Shown piece by piece: positions 6,500-12,643 of a stretch of DNA of 20,908 nt (positions are counted from its first letter, which is position 1; every line of letters starts with the position of its first letter). Location of the stretch: IMG/VR virus record IMGVR_UViG_3300032011_002262, positions 1 to 20,908 of that record; one strand, 5' to 3'. Source of the DNA: a virus. The position numbers and the translations under genes are program-made. A model generated the notes under the pieces. It was given only the letters and a program-made list of their open reading frames with translations. It searched no databases and was not told the DNA's origin.

Positions 6500-7681
6500 A
6501 TGAAAGCAATAGATAGAGAAAACTTAATCCAGGCGTTACAGTCACAGGACAATGGCACTGGAGTTTTTACCCGTAAACAAATCATTGAAACTGCTAGCTC
6601 AATAGGCTTAGGTTTCCCAGCGTGGTTGGTTAACGGCAAACCTGAAGTCAAAGTTGACAGAGGGGTTTATAATTTAACCAGCATGTTTGGTGGACAGGTT
6701 GCTCAGGCACAGCCCATTGAACAGGCTCAACAAGCACCTTTAGCAGTGGTTGAAACCCAAGCTCCACAGGTGTTGGTACAAGCTAAACTAGCTGTAGAAG
6801 TAGATGATTTGATCCCTAATAAGGATGCTACTTTTGTACCATTTGGTTTTTACAAGGACTTGAAAACAGTCCTAAGCACTAGCATGTTCTACCCAATATT
6901 CATATCAGGACTTTCAGGTAATGGTAAGACTACAATGGTTGAACAAGTATGTGCAAATCTTAAGCGTGAGGCTATAAGAGTAAATATTAGTATTGAAACT
7001 GATGAGGATGATTTAATCGGTGGCAATACATTAGTTGACGGAAACGTCGTTTATAGAGAAGGGCCCGTCCTCACCGCGATGAAGCGGGGCGCTGTTCTCA
7101 TTCTTGATGAAGTCGATAGGGGTTCAAATAAGTTGATGTGCTTACAAGCCATCCTTGAGGGGAAACCTTATTTCAACAAGAAGACCGGCGAAACCGTTAC
7201 TCCTGCTCCTGGATTTAACTTAGTGGCGACAGCTAATACTAAGGGTCGAGGTTCAGATGATGGCAAATTTATTTCAGCCAACATACTCGACGAGGCATTC
7301 CTAGAAAGGTTTGCAATTACAGTCGAGCAGGAGTACCCTACACTAGCTACCGAGAAAAAGATAGTGATCAAGAAGATGGAAAAAGTCAACAATGTTGACG
7401 AAGACTTCGCGACACACCTTGTTACTTGGAGTGATGTAATTCGTAAAACATATTACGAAGGTGCTATTGACGAACTTATTTCAACAAGAAGGTTGGAGCA
7501 CATTGTTAACGCATTTGCCGTGTTTAAGGACAAGCAAAAAGCAGTTCAACTTTGTGTTAATAGGTTCGACGAAGACACCAAACAGGCATTCATTGATTTG
7601 TATGCCAAGGTTGACCCTAGTGTTGAACTAGATGAAACCGAAGAAACTGAACAGGAGATACACGCAGATGGCGAAAGCTAA
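6500..7681 (+). CDS. cobS: CobS/MoxR-like AAA+ ATPase
   Basis: A 393-aa ATPase of the type annotated as cobS in many T4-like marine phages. Residues 1-60 form a small N-terminal domain. A Gln/Ala/Pro-rich linker (66-95) follows. The AAA+ core has Walker A GLSGNGKTT (137-145), SIETDEDDLIGG (164-175), Walker B LILDEVD (200-206), a sensor-1 region TANTKGRGSDDG (245-256), LERF (268-271) and an STRRLEH sensor-2 segment. In bacteria CobS is the ATPase of the aerobic cobaltochelatase CobNST. No CobN is seen here, so a more general MoxR-type job with the adjacent VWA protein is equally likely. The ATG at 6500 has a GTGAGG ribosome-binding site; the in-frame GTG at 6485 lies within that site. A GC-rich patch at 7061-7090 stands out from the rest of the gene. 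Confidence 0.9.
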   Translation: MKAIDRENLIQALQSQDNGTGVFTRKQIIETASSIGLGFPAWLVNGKPEVKVDRGVYNLTSMFGGQVAQAQPIEQAQQAPLAVVETQAPQVLVQAKLAVEVDDLIPNKDATFVPFGFYKDLKTVLSTSMFYPIFISGLSGNGKTTMVEQVCANLKREAIRVNISIETDEDDLIGGNTLVDGNVVYREGPVLTAMKRGAVLILDEVDRGSNKLMCLQAILEGKPYFNKKTGETVTPAPGFNLVATANTKGRGSDDGKFISANILDEAFLERFAITVEQEYPTLATEKKIVIKKMEKVNNVDEDFATHLVTWSDVIRKTYYEGAIDELISTRRLEHIVNAFAVFKDKQKAVQLCVNRFDEDTKQAFIDLYAKVDPSVELDETEETEQEIHADGES

Positions 7682-7976
7682 AGAACCGGAGTATAAGTTC
7701 AACGAAGGAGCTCTCATTAGAGAGCTCCAATCGTATATCGACGCCACTTATACAGGACATTATAGTCGAAACAAATTTCAATCAACAGAATTCATTAGTG
7801 ATTGTGGACATGGAATAGGATTTTCCATAGGTAACATTCTAAAATATGCACAACGCTACGGTAAAAAAGGCAGTCCAGAAGACTACAGAAAGGATCTTAT
7901 GAAGGTCCTACATTACGCTATTATTGCACTTAATGAACACGATAATAATACCGTAAAACATTATTTAGACGATTAA
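7668..7976 (+). CDS. DUF3310-like small phage protein
   Basis: A 102-aa protein. Its core (about 45-90) reads GIGFSIGNILKYAQRYGKKG followed by SPEDYRKDLMKVLHYAIIAL. This is the GN-x-x-KY-x-x-RY ... ED-x-x-K pattern of DUF3310, a small family common in phages and of unknown function, sometimes found with nucleotide-metabolism genes. The ATG at 7668 is preferred because AGGAG lies at 7653-7657. It overlaps the end of the CobS-like gene by 14 bp, so it belongs to the same transcript. Family assignment is from pattern memory. Confidence 0.7.
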   Translation: MAKAKEPEYKFNEGALIRELQSYIDATYTGHYSRNKFQSTEFISDCGHGIGFSIGNILKYAQRYGKKGSPEDYRKDLMKVLHYAIIALNEHDNNTVKHYLDD

Positions 7977-7981
7977 ACTCT

Positions 7982-7989
7982 TATAAATA
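7982..7989 (+). promoter_or_regulatory. T4-type late promoter (TATAAATA)
   Basis: TATAAATA is an exact match to the T4 late -10 element, 33 bp before the ATG at 8022. The surrounding 18 bp (7975-7992, AAACTCTTATAAATAATA) recur exactly at 15000-15017 upstream of hsp20, which supports a real regulatory element. Confidence 0.85.
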
Positions 7990-8021
7990 ATACGATTAGA
8001 ACAATTAATTAGGATAAACAA

Positions 8022-8375
8022 ATGGCAGCTACAATAACAACGGTTTATACAAGGACTAATACAGGAATTGACTTCCCTAAACTATCAGATCACAATGCAA
8101 ATTTTGATACTTGGAGAAGGCAATGGTTCACGGACAACGGCGTGGATATTAGCTTCTCTTTATCAGGAGATGAATTGACATTGACGGTAGTTATCGAGCA
8201 TGATAGCGACGCAGCTTATCAAACTTATAAAGATGCAAGAGATGTACAAGAAGATTATGATTTAACTTCATATAAAAATTGGGTACAAACCGCAATTGCT
8301 GATAATTCAGATCTAACATTATCTGTTGTCCTTAATAACGACGCAGGCGAAGATTCAACTCTTTGGCCTGAATAA
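8022..8375 (+). CDS. Small late-expressed protein, unknown function
   Basis: A 117-aa protein with no recognised family. It is acidic and strand-rich. The N-terminal part contains a TWRRQWFTDNG segment (about 30-40), the middle has alternating hydrophobic strands, and the C-terminus is Asn/Asp-rich. It has no signal peptide or membrane helix. An AGGA ribosome-binding site (8011-8014) and a strong late promoter indicate late expression. A minor virion or assembly protein is a reasonable inference, but nothing in the sequence proves it. It sits alone between early-type promoters, as a late island within the replication region. Confidence 0.75.
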   Translation: MAATITTVYTRTNTGIDFPKLSDHNANFDTWRRQWFTDNGVDISFSLSGDELTLTVVIEHDSDAAYQTYKDARDVQEDYDLTSYKNWVQTAIADNSDLTLSVVLNNDAGEDSTLWPE

Positions 8376-8385
8376 TTATATGAAT

Positions 8386-8400
8386 TGGTCCTAAAGACCA
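8386..8400 (+). other. Short inverted repeat abutting the gp45 promoter
   Basis: TGGTC (8386-8390) and GACCA (8396-8400) form a 5-bp stem with a CTAAA loop, ending exactly where the -35 box begins. The T-rich TTGACTTTT that follows could make it a weak terminator for the late gene upstream, or an operator. Confidence 0.35.
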
Positions 8401-8429
8401 TTGACTTTTAGTATGTAAGAATCTATAAT
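8401..8429 (+). promoter_or_regulatory. Sigma70-type promoter of the sliding clamp gene
   Basis: TTGACT (8401-8406), a 17-bp spacer and a consensus TATAAT (8424-8429). The predicted start near 8436 gives a leader of about 25 bp with GGAG at 8451-8454 before the ATG at 8461. Confidence 0.85.
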
Positions 8430-8460
8430 ACACTTATAGGTTTTAAATTTGGAGAATATT

Positions 8461-9123
8461 ATGAAACTAAGCAAAGATACTCTTGATACCCTCAAGAATT
8501 TCGCTACAATTAATACGAACATTCTGGTTCGTGAAGGGAACACACTTTCTACAATTAGCACAGGCAAAAACATTTTTGCTCGAGCTGAGATTAAAGAAAC
8601 ATTCCCTAAAGAATTTGCAGTCTATGATTTGAATAGCCTGCTTTCCCTTCTTACTGTAATGGAAGATACAGATGTTGACTTTGGAGATGAGAGTCTTAAA
8701 GTTACAAAAGGATCTTCTGTATTTGAATACTTTTATGCAGACCCTAACATTATTGTTAGTGCTCCTGACAAGAGTATTGAAGTTGATAACTTCTTCCAAT
8801 TCGATTTAACTAAAGAGGACATTGACATGATCCTTAAGGCAGCAGCTATTACAGCAGCTCCTATGTTAAGCGTAGTTGGTGATGGTTCTCAGGTAGTTAT
8901 TACAGTAGGAGACCCTGCTACACCTAAGTCTAATTCTTTTAGACAGGTTATAGGACAAACAGATAAAAAATTCGATGCTAGGCTAGCAGTGGAAAACTTT
9001 AAGATTATCCCTGGTGCTTATAGTGTTATTTTATCTGAGAAAAAGTTCATGTTCCTAGATTCTAGTAAGGGAGATACTAAATACTGGTTGGCGCTTGAGC
9101 GTTCATCAGAAATAGGAGAGTAA
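8461..9123 (+). CDS. 45: Sliding clamp, DNA polymerase processivity factor (gp45)
   Basis: A 220-aa protein close in length to T4 gp45 (228 aa). The N-terminus, MKLSKDTLDTLKNFATIN, is almost the T4 sequence. AVYDLNSLLSLL (48-59) and the C-terminal portion, including PGAYSVILSEKKFMF and WLALERS, follow the family pattern. As a homotrimeric ring it tethers gp43 to DNA and, in T4, also takes part in late transcription through the sliding-clamp-dependent sigma system, consistent with the late promoters seen here. The start at 8461 is chosen for GGAG at 8451-8454; the in-frame TTG at 8449 overlaps that site. It heads the replication block and is loaded by gp44/gp62 encoded downstream. Confidence 0.96.
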   Translation: MKLSKDTLDTLKNFATINTNILVREGNTLSTISTGKNIFARAEIKETFPKEFAVYDLNSLLSLLTVMEDTDVDFGDESLKVTKGSSVFEYFYADPNIIVSAPDKSIEVDNFFQFDLTKEDIDMILKAAAITAAPMLSVVGDGSQVVITVGDPATPKSNSFRQVIGQTDKKFDARLAVENFKIIPGAYSVILSEKKFMFLDSSKGDTKYWLALERSSEIGE

Positions 9124-9124
9124 C

Positions 9125-9304
9125 ATGGGAGAAGATAAATTAGAAGTAACTATCCGTGAAGCACAGAATGGCTGGGTAGTTGAATTTAACAAGGAAGGCG
9201 AAACAGTAGAATATATTTTTACTAGGCCTAATCCTGCGATTAACATCGTTAGAAAAGTAATGAAGGGCGAAGTTAATCCTTTTGAAGGAGAAGATAATGA
9301 GTAA
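9125..9304 (+). CDS. 59-aa protein, unknown function
   Basis: A short, well-framed gene 1 bp after the gp45 stop. It has AGGAG at 9114-9118 and overlaps the next gene by 8 bp (ATGAGTAA). The product has an EVTIREAQNGWVVEFNKEG strand-turn-strand start, a YIFTRPNPAINIVRKVM helix and an acidic tail. It looks like a small folded phage protein. Its position suggests coupling with the clamp, but no function is recognisable. Confidence 0.75.
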   Translation: MGEDKLEVTIREAQNGWVVEFNKEGETVEYIFTRPNPAINIVRKVMKGEVNPFEGEDNE

Positions 9305-9902
9305 TTTACCTGGAAGGGTGCCTGATTTTAAACTATCAAGGCAAGTTACAAAATCTGATGGCGAGACAGTATGGGTTGACCTAACTAGGGAAACTCTTTT
9401 TGATAGTAAGAGAGTGGTAATCTTTGGATTGCCTGGTGCTTTTACTCCTACATGTTCTAGTCAACAGTTACCTGGTTATGAAGAACTGTATCACAGTTTT
9501 AGAGAGGCGGGTATTGATGACATTTACTGCTTTACAGTTAATGATGGGTTCGTATGTAGAGCCTGGCAAGAACAACAAGGCATTGTTAATGTTAAGATTA
9601 TTCCAGATGGTAGCGCTGAGTTTGCTATTAAAATGGGTATGGATGTTAGGAAGGATAATTTATCCTTTGGAGTTAGATCTTGGAGATACGCAGCTATAGT
9701 TGAGTGTGGAGATGTAATTCAACAATTTGTTGAACCTGGCTTTACAGACAATGCAGAAGGTGATCCTTATGAATTGAGTGCACCTGAAAATGTATTGGAA
9801 CAAATCCAGGCATATGGATGGTCCTCAGTTAACGAAGAGGAAGGTAAGCATATAGATCTCGAGTTTTCAGATACGACAGATGTTAAGGAGAAATTCTCGT
9901 AG
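9297..9902 (+). CDS. Type II (Prx5-like) peroxiredoxin
   Basis: A 201-aa thiol peroxidase that reduces hydrogen peroxide and organic peroxides in the cytoplasm. The active-site motif PGAFTPTC (46-53) carries the peroxidatic Cys53, and Arg130 in RSWRYA completes the site. Cys78 lies 25 residues after Cys53, the spacing of the two redox cysteines in plant type II peroxiredoxins. The usual VNDPFV is VNDGFV here (81-86). A C-terminal tail of about 25 residues is extra and acidic, and no glutaredoxin domain is fused. The ATG at 9297 is chosen for AAGGAG at 9284-9289; the frame also opens with TTG at 9282. It sits between gp45 and gp44, which are normally adjacent, so it looks like an inserted auxiliary gene against oxidative stress. 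Confidence 0.93.
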   Translation: MSNLPGRVPDFKLSRQVTKSDGETVWVDLTRETLFDSKRVVIFGLPGAFTPTCSSQQLPGYEELYHSFREAGIDDIYCFTVNDGFVCRAWQEQQGIVNVKIIPDGSAEFAIKMGMDVRKDNLSFGVRSWRYAAIVECGDVIQQFVEPGFTDNAEGDPYELSAPENVLEQIQAYGWSSVNEEEGKHIDLEFSDTTDVKEKFS

Positions 9903-9923
9903 ACCTTTTTACCCTCGGAAAAA

Positions 9924-9958
9924 GTGGCCGATATTTTGGAGCAAAAAAAGTTCGCCAC
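9924..9958 (+). other. Inverted repeat in the gap before gp44
   Basis: GTGGC (9924-9928) and GCCAC (9954-9958) are perfect complements flanking a 25-base A/T-rich loop. This is the main structure in the 82-bp gap between the peroxiredoxin and gp44. No good promoter hexamers or T-run are seen. A leader or operator element is possible but weakly supported. Confidence 0.3.
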
Positions 9959-9984
9959 AAATTATATTATGATTAGGAGTGATT

Positions 9985-10923
9985 ATGGAACCAGGACAAT
10001 TTTTATGGGTAGAGAAATATAGGCCTACTCGTATAGATGATTGCATTCTCCCTGAGGATGTGAAAAAACAATTTCAACAGTTTATTAAGAAGGGTGAAGT
10101 CCCTAACTTATTATTGAGTGGCACAGCAGGTACAGGTAAAACTACTATTGCTCGTGCTTTATGTAATGAGTTAGAATGTGATTACATTGTTATTAATGGT
10201 AGTGATGAAGGTAGGCAGATAGATACCCTAAGAACTAAGATTAGACAATTTGCCTCAGCTGTCTCATTCGAGGGTAAGACTAAGGTTGTTATTCTTGATG
10301 AGGCAGACTATATGAACAGAGATAGTGTTCAACCAGCCCTTAGAGGGTTCATAGAACAGTTTGCTGAGAACTGTAGGTTTATATTTACATGTAACTATGC
10401 TAACAGGCTTATAGAGCCCTTACACAGCAGGACTACTGTTATAGACTTTAAACTAGCACCCTCAGATCGCCCTGTATTAGCCTCTAAGTTTATGGGAAGA
10501 ATGCAGTATATACTGACATCCGAGGGTGTTGTATACTCGGAAAAGGTGCTTGCTGAGCTCCTAATGAAGCACTTTCCTGACTATAGAAGGGTCATAAATG
10601 AGCTACAGCGGTACTCTGTAGGGGGTTCTATAGATGAGGGTATACTTAGTAACTTCCAGGAAGTTAACGCTAAGGCACTTGTAGAGAGCCTCAGAGAGAA
10701 GGATTGGCGTAAGATGAGACAATGGGTAGCCAACAATGTGGACACAGATCCTCAGGCTATATTTCGTCAGATATACGATATCCTATTAGAAGAAGTTAAG
10801 AGTCCTGCTCGCTTAGTACTAACAATAGCAGATTATCAGTACAAGGCAGCTTTTGTGGCAGATCAAGAAATTAATCTCACAGCAGCTTTAACTGAAATTA
10901 TGGTAGATACGGAATTTAAGTAA
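9985..10923 (+). CDS. 44: Clamp loader large subunit, AAA+ ATPase (gp44)
   Basis: A 312-aa protein (T4 gp44 is 319 aa). RFC/DnaX-type AAA+ motifs: box WVEKYRPTRIDD (8-19), Walker A GTAGTGKTT (46-54), Walker B VVILDEAD (101-108), and HSR (147-149), where the arginine finger of the SRC motif sits. With gp62 it opens the gp45 ring and loads it at primer-template ends using ATP. The start is ATG 9985 with TAGGAG at 9974-9979; GTG 9979 in the same frame overlaps that site. Its stop overlaps the start of the next small gene (TAATG), so gp44 and the small genes are translationally linked. Confidence 0.96.
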   Translation: MEPGQFLWVEKYRPTRIDDCILPEDVKKQFQQFIKKGEVPNLLLSGTAGTGKTTIARALCNELECDYIVINGSDEGRQIDTLRTKIRQFASAVSFEGKTKVVILDEADYMNRDSVQPALRGFIEQFAENCRFIFTCNYANRLIEPLHSRTTVIDFKLAPSDRPVLASKFMGRMQYILTSEGVVYSEKVLAELLMKHFPDYRRVINELQRYSVGGSIDEGILSNFQEVNAKALVESLREKDWRKMRQWVANNVDTDPQAIFRQIYDILLEEVKSPARLVLTIADYQYKAAFVADQEINLTAALTEIMVDTEFK

Positions 10924-11078
10924 TGGCCAACAAATCGCAGGTAATCCAAATTAGGGTTTCTCAGGCACAAAAAGAAGAAATACAAAAAGAAGCTAAAAAG
11001 AGAGAAATCACAGTAACCGAACTTTTAATGTCAGGTTACGAAACATTAAAAGAGGGGAAATATATTGACTTTAAGTAA
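10923..11078 (+). CDS. Ribbon-helix-helix-like DNA-binding protein
   Basis: A 51-aa protein overlapping the gp44 stop by one base (TAATG). The pattern QVIQIRVSQAQKEEIQKEA then KKREITVTELLMSGYETL is that of an Arc/MetJ-type fold: a short beta ribbon with alternating polar residues, a first helix, then a helix starting with the S/T-x-T-E motif. Such proteins dimerise and bind DNA, often as autoregulators. A regulatory role is inferred from the fold only. It is inserted between gp44 and gp62, which are usually adjacent. Confidence 0.7.
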   Translation: MANKSQVIQIRVSQAQKEEIQKEAKKREITVTELLMSGYETLKEGKYIDFK

Positions 11079-11229
11079 GATATGGAAATTATGGTGTATG
11101 TCGTTAGGTGAGAAAGCTAGCGACAATTCAAGTGAAGCAGATGCTGTTGCAGTTATGAGAACTATTGTAGTTCTTGTTAATTTCTTCACATGCTTCTTTA
11201 TCATTTCTGGCGTATTGAGGCATTGGTAA
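11065..11229 (+). CDS. 54-aa single-pass membrane protein
   Basis: Starts at TTG 11065 with AGGGG at 11053-11057 (7-base spacing) and overlaps the preceding gene by 14 bp. The product has a polar, basic N-terminal part with LWCMSLGEKASDNSSEADAV, then a hydrophobic helix (about 32-50, IVVLVNFFTCFFIISGVL) ending in RHW. I recall similar small proteins with LGEKASD and a terminal membrane helix in T4-like cyanophages. Function is unknown; a membrane anchor or lysis-timing role is only a guess. Confidence 0.72.
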   Translation: MTLSKIWKLWCMSLGEKASDNSSEADAVAVMRTIVVLVNFFTCFFIISGVLRHW

Positions 11230-11579
11230 TGTATGGAAGAGGAAAAGATAATCCTAACTACAAAGATGGTAAGACTGTTGGTAGGAAGGACAGACCTGAA
11301 GAATTCTCAGAATATGAGAAAGAAAGACATGCTAAAAATTGGCATGAGAAAAGATGGTGGGATACACATAGGCTAAATTGTATATATTATCTAGGTAGAT
11401 GGAGAATAGAAAAGAGACTATCTACTATGAGAAAGGCAAAGCAAGAATTTGATCTTTGGCAATCTAAATTACATGATCCTAGTAGACCGCCTATAACATC
11501 TGCACCAGGTAAACGAAGAGGTGGTGGTGTTAGAAAAAAGCAAGTTTTTAATGACTATGCAAGGACAAAATTTAAATAA
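11229..11579 (+). CDS. Basic 116-aa protein, unknown function
   Basis: Starts at ATG 11229, overlapping the previous stop by one base (TAATG). It is strongly basic, with a Trp- and Arg-rich middle (KNWHEKRWWDTHRLNCIYYL, about 36-55) and a C-terminal segment rich in Gly, Arg and Lys. The first residues, GRGKDNPNYKDGK, resemble the start of some HNH/NUMOD-type endonucleases, but no HNH residues follow, so that identity is not supported. A nucleic-acid-binding role is the most one can infer. Confidence 0.65.
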   Translation: MYGRGKDNPNYKDGKTVGRKDRPEEFSEYEKERHAKNWHEKRWWDTHRLNCIYYLGRWRIEKRLSTMRKAKQEFDLWQSKLHDPSRPPITSAPGKRRGGGVRKKQVFNDYARTKFK

Positions 11580-11728
11580 TGGGCGTATACGATATAGATT
11601 GGGATTTACTCTTAAGAAGAAGGTTTATGAATTGGGACGCAGAAGTTGCTCCTAACGATTCGTACACTAAAAAATTAAAGAAGAAATCTAAAAAGAAAAA
11701 GAACACAAAAAAGAAAATAAAGGAATGA
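11579..11728 (+). CDS. 49-aa lysine-rich peptide
   Basis: ATG 11579 overlaps the previous stop (TAATG), and its TGA overlaps the next ATG (ATGA at 11725-11728). The N-terminal half is MGVYDIDWDLLLRRRFMNWD. The C-terminal 19 residues are almost all Lys with a few Asn, Ser and Thr, a nucleic-acid-binding-like tail. This gene explains why the next start has no well-spaced ribosome-binding site: translation is probably coupled. Confidence 0.6.
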   Translation: MGVYDIDWDLLLRRRFMNWDAEVAPNDSYTKKLKKKSKKKKNTKKKIKE

Positions 11729-11973
11729 CATTACCAGATATAATAGGATTGAGTGGAGTAGCATTATTAATAATAACATATGCACTTTTACAAATAGATA
11801 GAATTGATCCTAAAGGGTTCTGGTATAGTTTTAATAATTTAATTGTAGCAATTTTGGTTACAGTTAGTTTGATTTATACTCCTAATCTTGCTAGTATTGT
11901 AATAGAAGTATTTTGGTTTCTAATCAGTTTATATGGCGTCTATATGTTCTATGAAAGGAAAAGTAATGGATAA
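11725..11973 (+). CDS. Three-helix membrane protein (CBU_0592-like)
   Basis: An 82-aa protein with hydrophobic helices at about 5-22, 36-51 and 55-75 and a basic C-terminus (YERKSNG). The pattern, with IGLSGVALLIITYALLQ first and a motif such as DPKGFWYSFNNL between helices one and two, resembles the small CBU_0592-type membrane domain found in bacteria. Function is unknown. It is coupled to the neighbours through overlaps at both ends. Confidence 0.7.
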   Translation: MTLPDIIGLSGVALLIITYALLQIDRIDPKGFWYSFNNLIVAILVTVSLIYTPNLASIVIEVFWFLISLYGVYMFYERKSNG

Positions 11974-12046
11974 TGATACAGACATAAAAATATTAACAAT
12001 ATATTTTATAATAATAATGTTAATAATCAGTTACAGTTTTGGTTAA
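11966..12046 (+). CDS. 26-aa membrane peptide
   Basis: A very short frame at ATG 11966, overlapping the preceding stop by 8 bp. The product is an acidic start MDNDTDIKIL followed by one Ile-rich hydrophobic helix ending ISYSFG. AAAGGA-like bases lie upstream (11955-11960). It is small, but its fit into an unbroken chain of overlapping frames favours it being real. Confidence 0.45.
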   Translation: MDNDTDIKILTIYFIIIMLIISYSFG

Positions 12047-12047
12047 T

Positions 12048-12149
12048 ATGAGTAGTTGGTGGTATAACTTTTTTACTTGGTTCTTTGTAGGTTCTATAAC
12101 ATACATATTAGTAACAAGGATTTGGATATGGTTGAAAAAGCAATTTTAG
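12048..12149 (+). CDS. 33-aa Trp/Phe-rich membrane peptide
   Basis: ATG 12048 lies 1 bp after the previous stop. The product begins MSSWWYNFFTWFFVGSITYI and ends in a basic tail (WLKKQF), which looks like a single inverted membrane helix. It overlaps the start of gp62 by 22 bp. No good ribosome-binding site is seen, so translation would need coupling. Confidence 0.42.
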   Translation: MSSWWYNFFTWFFVGSITYILVTRIWIWLKKQF

Positions 12150-12592
12150 AAGGATTTGGCGATCCAATAGAAGAAATTAATGAAGAAGAGTTTCAAGAGA
12201 AACTTAAAAAGATCTCTCCTTTTGATTTCGCTAATAGTATTAACACGACAAAAGAAAACCTCATAGTAGATGAAAGGACAGAAAAAGAATATAATCCTTT
12301 TATTGTAAATCGTGCTATGGGATTTGGCAAAGACACAGTTATTGCTGCTAACGAAATGAATGCAAGGCCTCATATTGATAACAAAATGCAATATGACTTT
12401 CTAAAAGACATTATCAGGCCTGCTAAAAGATACAATAAATGGATTAAGAGTGAAGAAGAAAACATTGAAGCTATTCAACAGTTCTTCGGTTATTCTTTCA
12501 TGAAAGCTAAAGAAGCACTTAATCTATTAAATGAAACACAAATTGATCTAATTAAGCTACATCTCAATTCGTCTAAAGGCGGTAAAGTATAA
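12128..12592 (+). CDS. 62: Clamp loader small subunit (gp62)
   Basis: A 154-aa partner of gp44. It has no ATPase motif but shows features I recognise from gp62 of marine T4-like phages: SPFDFANSIN (30-39), PFIVNR (57-62), ANEMN (74-78), the basic aromatic KRYNKW (100-105), YSFMKAKEAL and a GGKV end. T4 gp62 is longer (187 aa). ATG 12128 is chosen because AAGGA lies at 12116-12120; the frame could open upstream at TTG 12077, which would overlap the small membrane gene. Its stop codon lies inside a late-promoter motif. Confidence 0.88.
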   Translation: MVEKAILEGFGDPIEEINEEEFQEKLKKISPFDFANSINTTKENLIVDERTEKEYNPFIVNRAMGFGKDTVIAANEMNARPHIDNKMQYDFLKDIIRPAKRYNKWIKSEEENIEAIQQFFGYSFMKAKEALNLLNETQIDLIKLHLNSSKGGKV

Positions 12593-12595
12593 ATA
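12588..12595 (+). promoter_or_regulatory. T4-type late promoter overlapping the gp62 stop
   Basis: TATAAATA spans the TAA of gp62 (12590-12592), 48 bp before the RegA start. It matches the late element exactly, which would allow late transcription of regA and the radical SAM and oxygenase genes behind it. Confidence 0.6.
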
Positions 12596-12643
12596 CATCT
12601 ATATAAACTAACTTATATAATAAAATTAGGAATTTAGATTGAG

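Noticed and set aside
9901-9960. Intrinsic terminator after the peroxiredoxin gene
   Set aside because: The inverted repeat has a long loop and no following T-run; the T-run at 9906-9910 precedes it.
11229-11579. HNH homing endonuclease
   Set aside because: Only the GKDNPNYKDGK-like start is reminiscent; the His-Asn-His residues and zinc cysteines are absent.
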